Source: Raphanus sativus
Lineage: Eukaryota; Streptophyta; Magnoliopsida; Brassicales; Brassicaceae
Direction of reading: 5' to 3'
NCBI RefSeq assembly: GCF_000801105.2
Contig: NC_079516.1
Location: 42,822,908-42,886,907, forward strand
Length of the DNA stretch: 64,000 nt
The translations under genes and the position numbers were made by a program. A model generated the notes under the pieces. The model was not told where the DNA came from and ran no database searches. It worked only from the letters and a program-made list of their open reading frames with translations. Shown here piece by piece: positions 60,275 to 64,000 of this stretch (within the stretch, counting starts at the first letter, position 1; the number at the start of each line of letters is the position of its first letter).

Positions 60275-60915
60275 CTGAAAAAGTTTCAAATTTTTGGGTA
60301 GTTACTACATATTTAATCAATTGCAATCAAATAAGAGATGAGATTTAGCTGATGAACAACACTCCATATAAGATTTTTTCATATCCAATAATCTTGACTG
60401 AAATTGCTTTAACAAAGAGTTCCCAAATTAGCCAAAAAGTAAATTAACCTTGCATGTCGAAATCAGTTGCTCATGGGAGCAGGTGTCGGAGCTTTGTTCG
60501 ACGGTGGACCGGTGGCTCAGAGACGACGCATACGAAACAGATTAGTGTGGAGATGAAAGTGATTATGATTCATGGATGAGAGACTGAAAGTGATTAGGGT
60601 GATAAAATGATAAAAGAATTTGCAACCATAGAAAATCTAAAAATTAAGATTAGGTTTGTGAATTGGGAACGTATTTAGGAAAGTGACTTTCTCTGTTTTT
60701 TCTAAATCACCAAATTAAAACAAAAAAACAACTAAAGCACAAAAAAGTAAAAAGGTAAAGAGAGTGAGGTGTTGATCAAGAGGGTATCATGGACATTATA
60801 CAAGCATAATGTGTGTTGCAAGTTGAATGTGTCTTATTGTGATATTGTAAAGTCAAAATGTGTTCTAGAAAGTAATTTTTTCATTAAAAACCTATAAAAT
60901 TGAACTTAAATAGTA

Positions 60916-60940
60916 CACTACAAGAAAAAATATCTATAAT
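60916..60940 (+). mobile_element. CACTA-type transposon terminus
   Basis: CACTACAAGAAAAAATATC is the characteristic end of En/Spm (CACTA) elements in crucifers. The following DNA to about 61920 has the 'tttacga', 'gacgaat' and 'ttcctc.taaaattta' words often seen inside such elements. I could not find the opposite end (..TTCTTGTAGTG), so the element is truncated or its partner is degraded. Confidence 0.5.
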
Positions 60941-63900
60941 GATATCCATGTTGTTAAAAAAAAACATATATATAACAATAAACATTTAGGAAGAATATAG
61001 ATCGTCATAAATTGACGACAAAGTGATAACAGTATTACAAAGAAAAAATAAAATCAACGTAAATTCAAAATAAATTTAGGAAAAAAATATTTCTTCATAT
61101 AATATTATGTAATTTTGCGATGACTATCTCAATGGAAGAGAAATTTTTTTGTTGTAAAATAACAATCATTTTACGAGGGAAATATTTACAATTCTTTAAC
61201 AATGAATATAAGTTGTGAACAAATGCGAATTAACGAACAAAAAAATATTGAGACAAGTGCCCATTTAGGATTTCTTATTATTATATGAATGAATAATTTT
61301 ACAATCCTTAGACATGTATTTATAGCAGTCTCAAAACTAAATTTCATTTTTTCTATAGGAATACATATATATCTAGAAAAAATACATTTTCCTAAATCGA
61401 AAAACATACCGTATCCCCAGATGTCAACCTTGATGCAATAAAATTTAATACACTTCCAGATGCAACAATGTACAAGTAAAACTGAAATGGTAAGGTGTAC
61501 GGAGATGTCGGACAACACTAATTATGGAATATGTGTGAAAGATTAAACAAATTTCTACATGATTTTGCGAGTGATTATTGATGTGGAATTCTCTGGATTA
61601 ATGAAACTGAAATATGTCATCTTCAAATGTGAATGGTTCGATTCCGTCGACCCCTTGTTCGTTCTTCGTAAAATTTACAAGTAATTAACAAAAAAAACCC
61701 TTGTTAATTCCTCTTAAAAATTTCTACGAATTAACTTGGAAGCATTTGCTAATTCCTCATAAAATTTACGAAGATGGGATGACTTTACGATAAATTTGTA
61801 TACATGGTCAACACTAACAAGCAATTTATGAAAAATTGCATGTTTGGACGATTTGCGACGAATCAGTTATCATAGTTAAATCGTTGTAACACATCATCTA
61901 CGACAAATTAACCATGGATTCAGCAGTTGTAAAACATATGTTTTATAGGGTTAGATTAATTTCAGTGAGACTCTAAAAACTAAATTTTGGATTCTTTTCA
62001 ATAGAACTCTTAAAACTATACCATTACACCAAATTTGGTGTTTTGTGAATAGTATTAAATAAATTTGATATAACATTATTTATCATCACAATTATTAATG
62101 TAATTTTTTTTTTTACATTAATAATATTAACTAGTTCACACTCATAGTTAAAAATGAGTATGGCATACTATTTTCAATTTATTTTCACATTGCTAAATAC
62201 TAAAATATCTATATTTTATCAAATTAGTTTTATTAATTGCATCAAATTGTAAAACAAGTTAAATACTTTTCATTTTTAAATGTATAAAAATTAATTTCAC
62301 TAATATTTTACATACAATAAATAAAAATATATAAATTATTAAACAAAATGAAATTTTACATTTTAATAAATAGTGAAAAAATTACAAAAGTTTAACAAAT
62401 AAACATCAAATCTAACTAAAAGTTATAAAATGATAATTAGCCAATTATACACTAAAATTATTTAAACTAAAAATTAATAATTAATAACTAATAATACTTT
62501 TGCGTAGAATTAGTAGTATGGCTAAAGAAAAAAAAATAAAAAATGATAATTAGTCAGTTATATTAGAGTTGTCTTTTTTAAACAAATTTTTAGAGTTCTC
62601 ATATAGCCCAAATTCAAGTTGTTCCACCCGAACCAAATCAATTTTATTGTAAACTAGACTTTGATCCGCCCTCGTAAATTTAAACTTAAAAAATTATATG
62701 ATTATTTATTTTTTGTTGCTAAACTAATGCATTATTTTATATAAAAATCTGAAAATTTCGAATGAGACTATTTATAACTTTTTTGAACATATTTTCATAA
62801 TTAGAAATAAAAATTAAATTTATTATTAAAACTATTTTAGTATCTTAAATGAATTAAAAATTAAAGATTTCGAATAGCATATTTTGTAAATTAAATAGCA
62901 CTTAAAGAAATGTTAGCTATGTTCTATTATATTGGTATATAATCATTTTTAGATAATATATTTTGTAACTTTAAAATAAATAAATAGATTAGTTGTAAAT
63001 AAAAATTTTAACATATATTAAAAAATTTATTTTATGAATATTAAATAATTTACAAATTTTATTCCTTTTAACCGTGAATAATACTTTAACCTTTTTAAAT
63101 GGTGAATACTATTTAATTTATTTATTTAAAAATTTAATCTACCAATTTAATATCATTTCATATTTAATTCATATATTAATTCTATTTTAATATAAAGTAG
63201 AAAATAATTATAAAATTTATAAAATAGCATACAATTTTAATTTATTTTGTTTTATAATAAATTCTTATTTAAAATTAATTATAATAATATTATATTACTA
63301 ATTACGGAATTATTTAATTTATTAATTAAAAATATTTAAAATTTTGGTTAGATTTTGTTAGATTTTTCTCAATAGATTTGTAATTTAACATCTTTATAAT
63401 TATTAAAAAATTTAGAAATCTTATATATTTAATAGATTAATGTAAATTAATAATCAAACATATGTAATTAAATAAATGAATCTATTATGGCTTTTTTTGG
63501 TAGTGGAAAATGGTACTTCTATTTTACTAGAGAAGATTGTTTTGTTGAACATGGAATTGCTGGTATGAAATTAGTATATAACCTAGAAATTTATTAGATA
63601 ATGAATTATGTCGAGATAAGTATCTAATCAAACCATCATTTTGAGAAAAAACATATGAAGAATTTTACATTGAAAATAAAACTGAGTTTTAAATAATATA
63701 GTTGAATATATGAGTTTAGTTATTTTAATTTATACCAAATCTAAATTTTCTTATTGAAATTTTGTGAAAAAATAACATAATATGCAACAAAAATATCGAC
63801 CATACTTCAAAATAAACACAAGACACTACGAAAATGGTATTTTAGGCAATTTCCCAAAAAACAATAACAAACAAATCTAGGAATAATCTTGAGGTAGAAA

Positions 63901-64000
63901 TCATCCCGCCCAATATACTGACTACATAATATAAATTTTGGGAGCTTGAAAAGTACCCATTATTTTGGATGAATATGTTACCTATGAATTAAGAAAAGTT
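60941..64000. other. AT-rich terminal region, no gene
   Basis: No gene is supported; the minus-strand frame near 61186-61518 lies in the CACTA-like body and has no family character. At 63836-63855 ggtattttaggcaatttccc closely matches the right terminus of the Mutator-like element at 4.7-5.1 kb, so it may be one end of a relative. No partner end is seen upstream. Confidence 0.4.

Noticed and set aside
61630..61640. GGTTCGATTCC as a tRNA or SINE B box
   Set aside because: It is a perfect B-box word, but there is no A box or tRNA-like fold upstream and no tail or duplication, so it is likely chance.

Overview
This is plant nuclear DNA, very probably from a Brassica-type crucifer. It is AT-rich, its genes have short GT-AG introns, and the non-genic DNA is packed with short crucifer-type transposable elements. 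Seven protein-coding genes are supported. From memory of the Arabidopsis thaliana chromosome 2 map, their order matches AT2G23990 down to AT2G23790: an early nodulin-like phytocyanin (ENODL11), a cyclic-nucleotide-gated channel (CNGC6), two gamma-glutamyl peptidases (GGP5, GGP4), an HD-domain phosphohydrolase (AT2G23820), tetraspanin-8 (TET8), an ER-type geranylgeranyl diphosphate synthase (AT2G23800) and a mitochondrial calcium uniporter (AT2G23790). That is eight loci counting both peptidases. The Arabidopsis genes between GGP4 and the HD gene are not seen here, as expected for one fractionated copy of a triplicated crucifer genome.

Layout. 1-2.7 kb: AT-rich spacer with an Emigrant-like MITE. 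2.7-10.6 kb: ENODL11 (+), a Mutator-like element with telomere-like filler, CNGC6 (+) and GGP5 (-). 11.9-14.7 kb: GGP4 (-) with a 1.75 kb intron. 15-18.9 kb: MITE and a poly(A) retroposon. 19-20.3 kb: HD hydrolase (-). 20.4-25.7 kb: a hAT element, a Helitron end, a duplicated upstream block and a second Mutator-like element with a clean 9-bp target duplication. 25.8-30.6 kb: TET8 (+) and GGPPS (+). 30.6-46 kb: a transposon-rich gap with a LINE-like insertion, degenerate telomere-like repeats, nested Helitrons, an AT-rich ~0.5 kb tandem repeat, a MITE split by a Helitron, and a tRNA-derived SINE. 46.2-47.9 kb: the uniporter gene (+). 48-64 kb: a hAT element with perfect 8-bp target duplication, a 3.5 kb Helitron carrying exon-like fragments, a decayed PIF/Harbinger transposase, a complete TRIM retrotransposon, a CACTA-like end and AT-rich DNA.

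The genes do not form one pathway; they are an ancestral syntenic set. The two peptidases are related paralogues in tandem and act on glutathione conjugates. The uniporter and the CNG channel both move Ca2+ but in different membranes.

The most interesting non-genic pattern is a set of about 14 tiny inserts, roughly 8-23 bp and mostly homopolymer A or T tracts, each flanked by direct repeats of about 10-21 bp. Their architecture matches the three longer poly(A) retroposons in the same window. They could be the extreme short end of LINE/SINE retroposition, or a repair process that copies flanking DNA. All exon boundaries were read by eye from splice sites, reading frame and remembered family sequences; no alignment was run.
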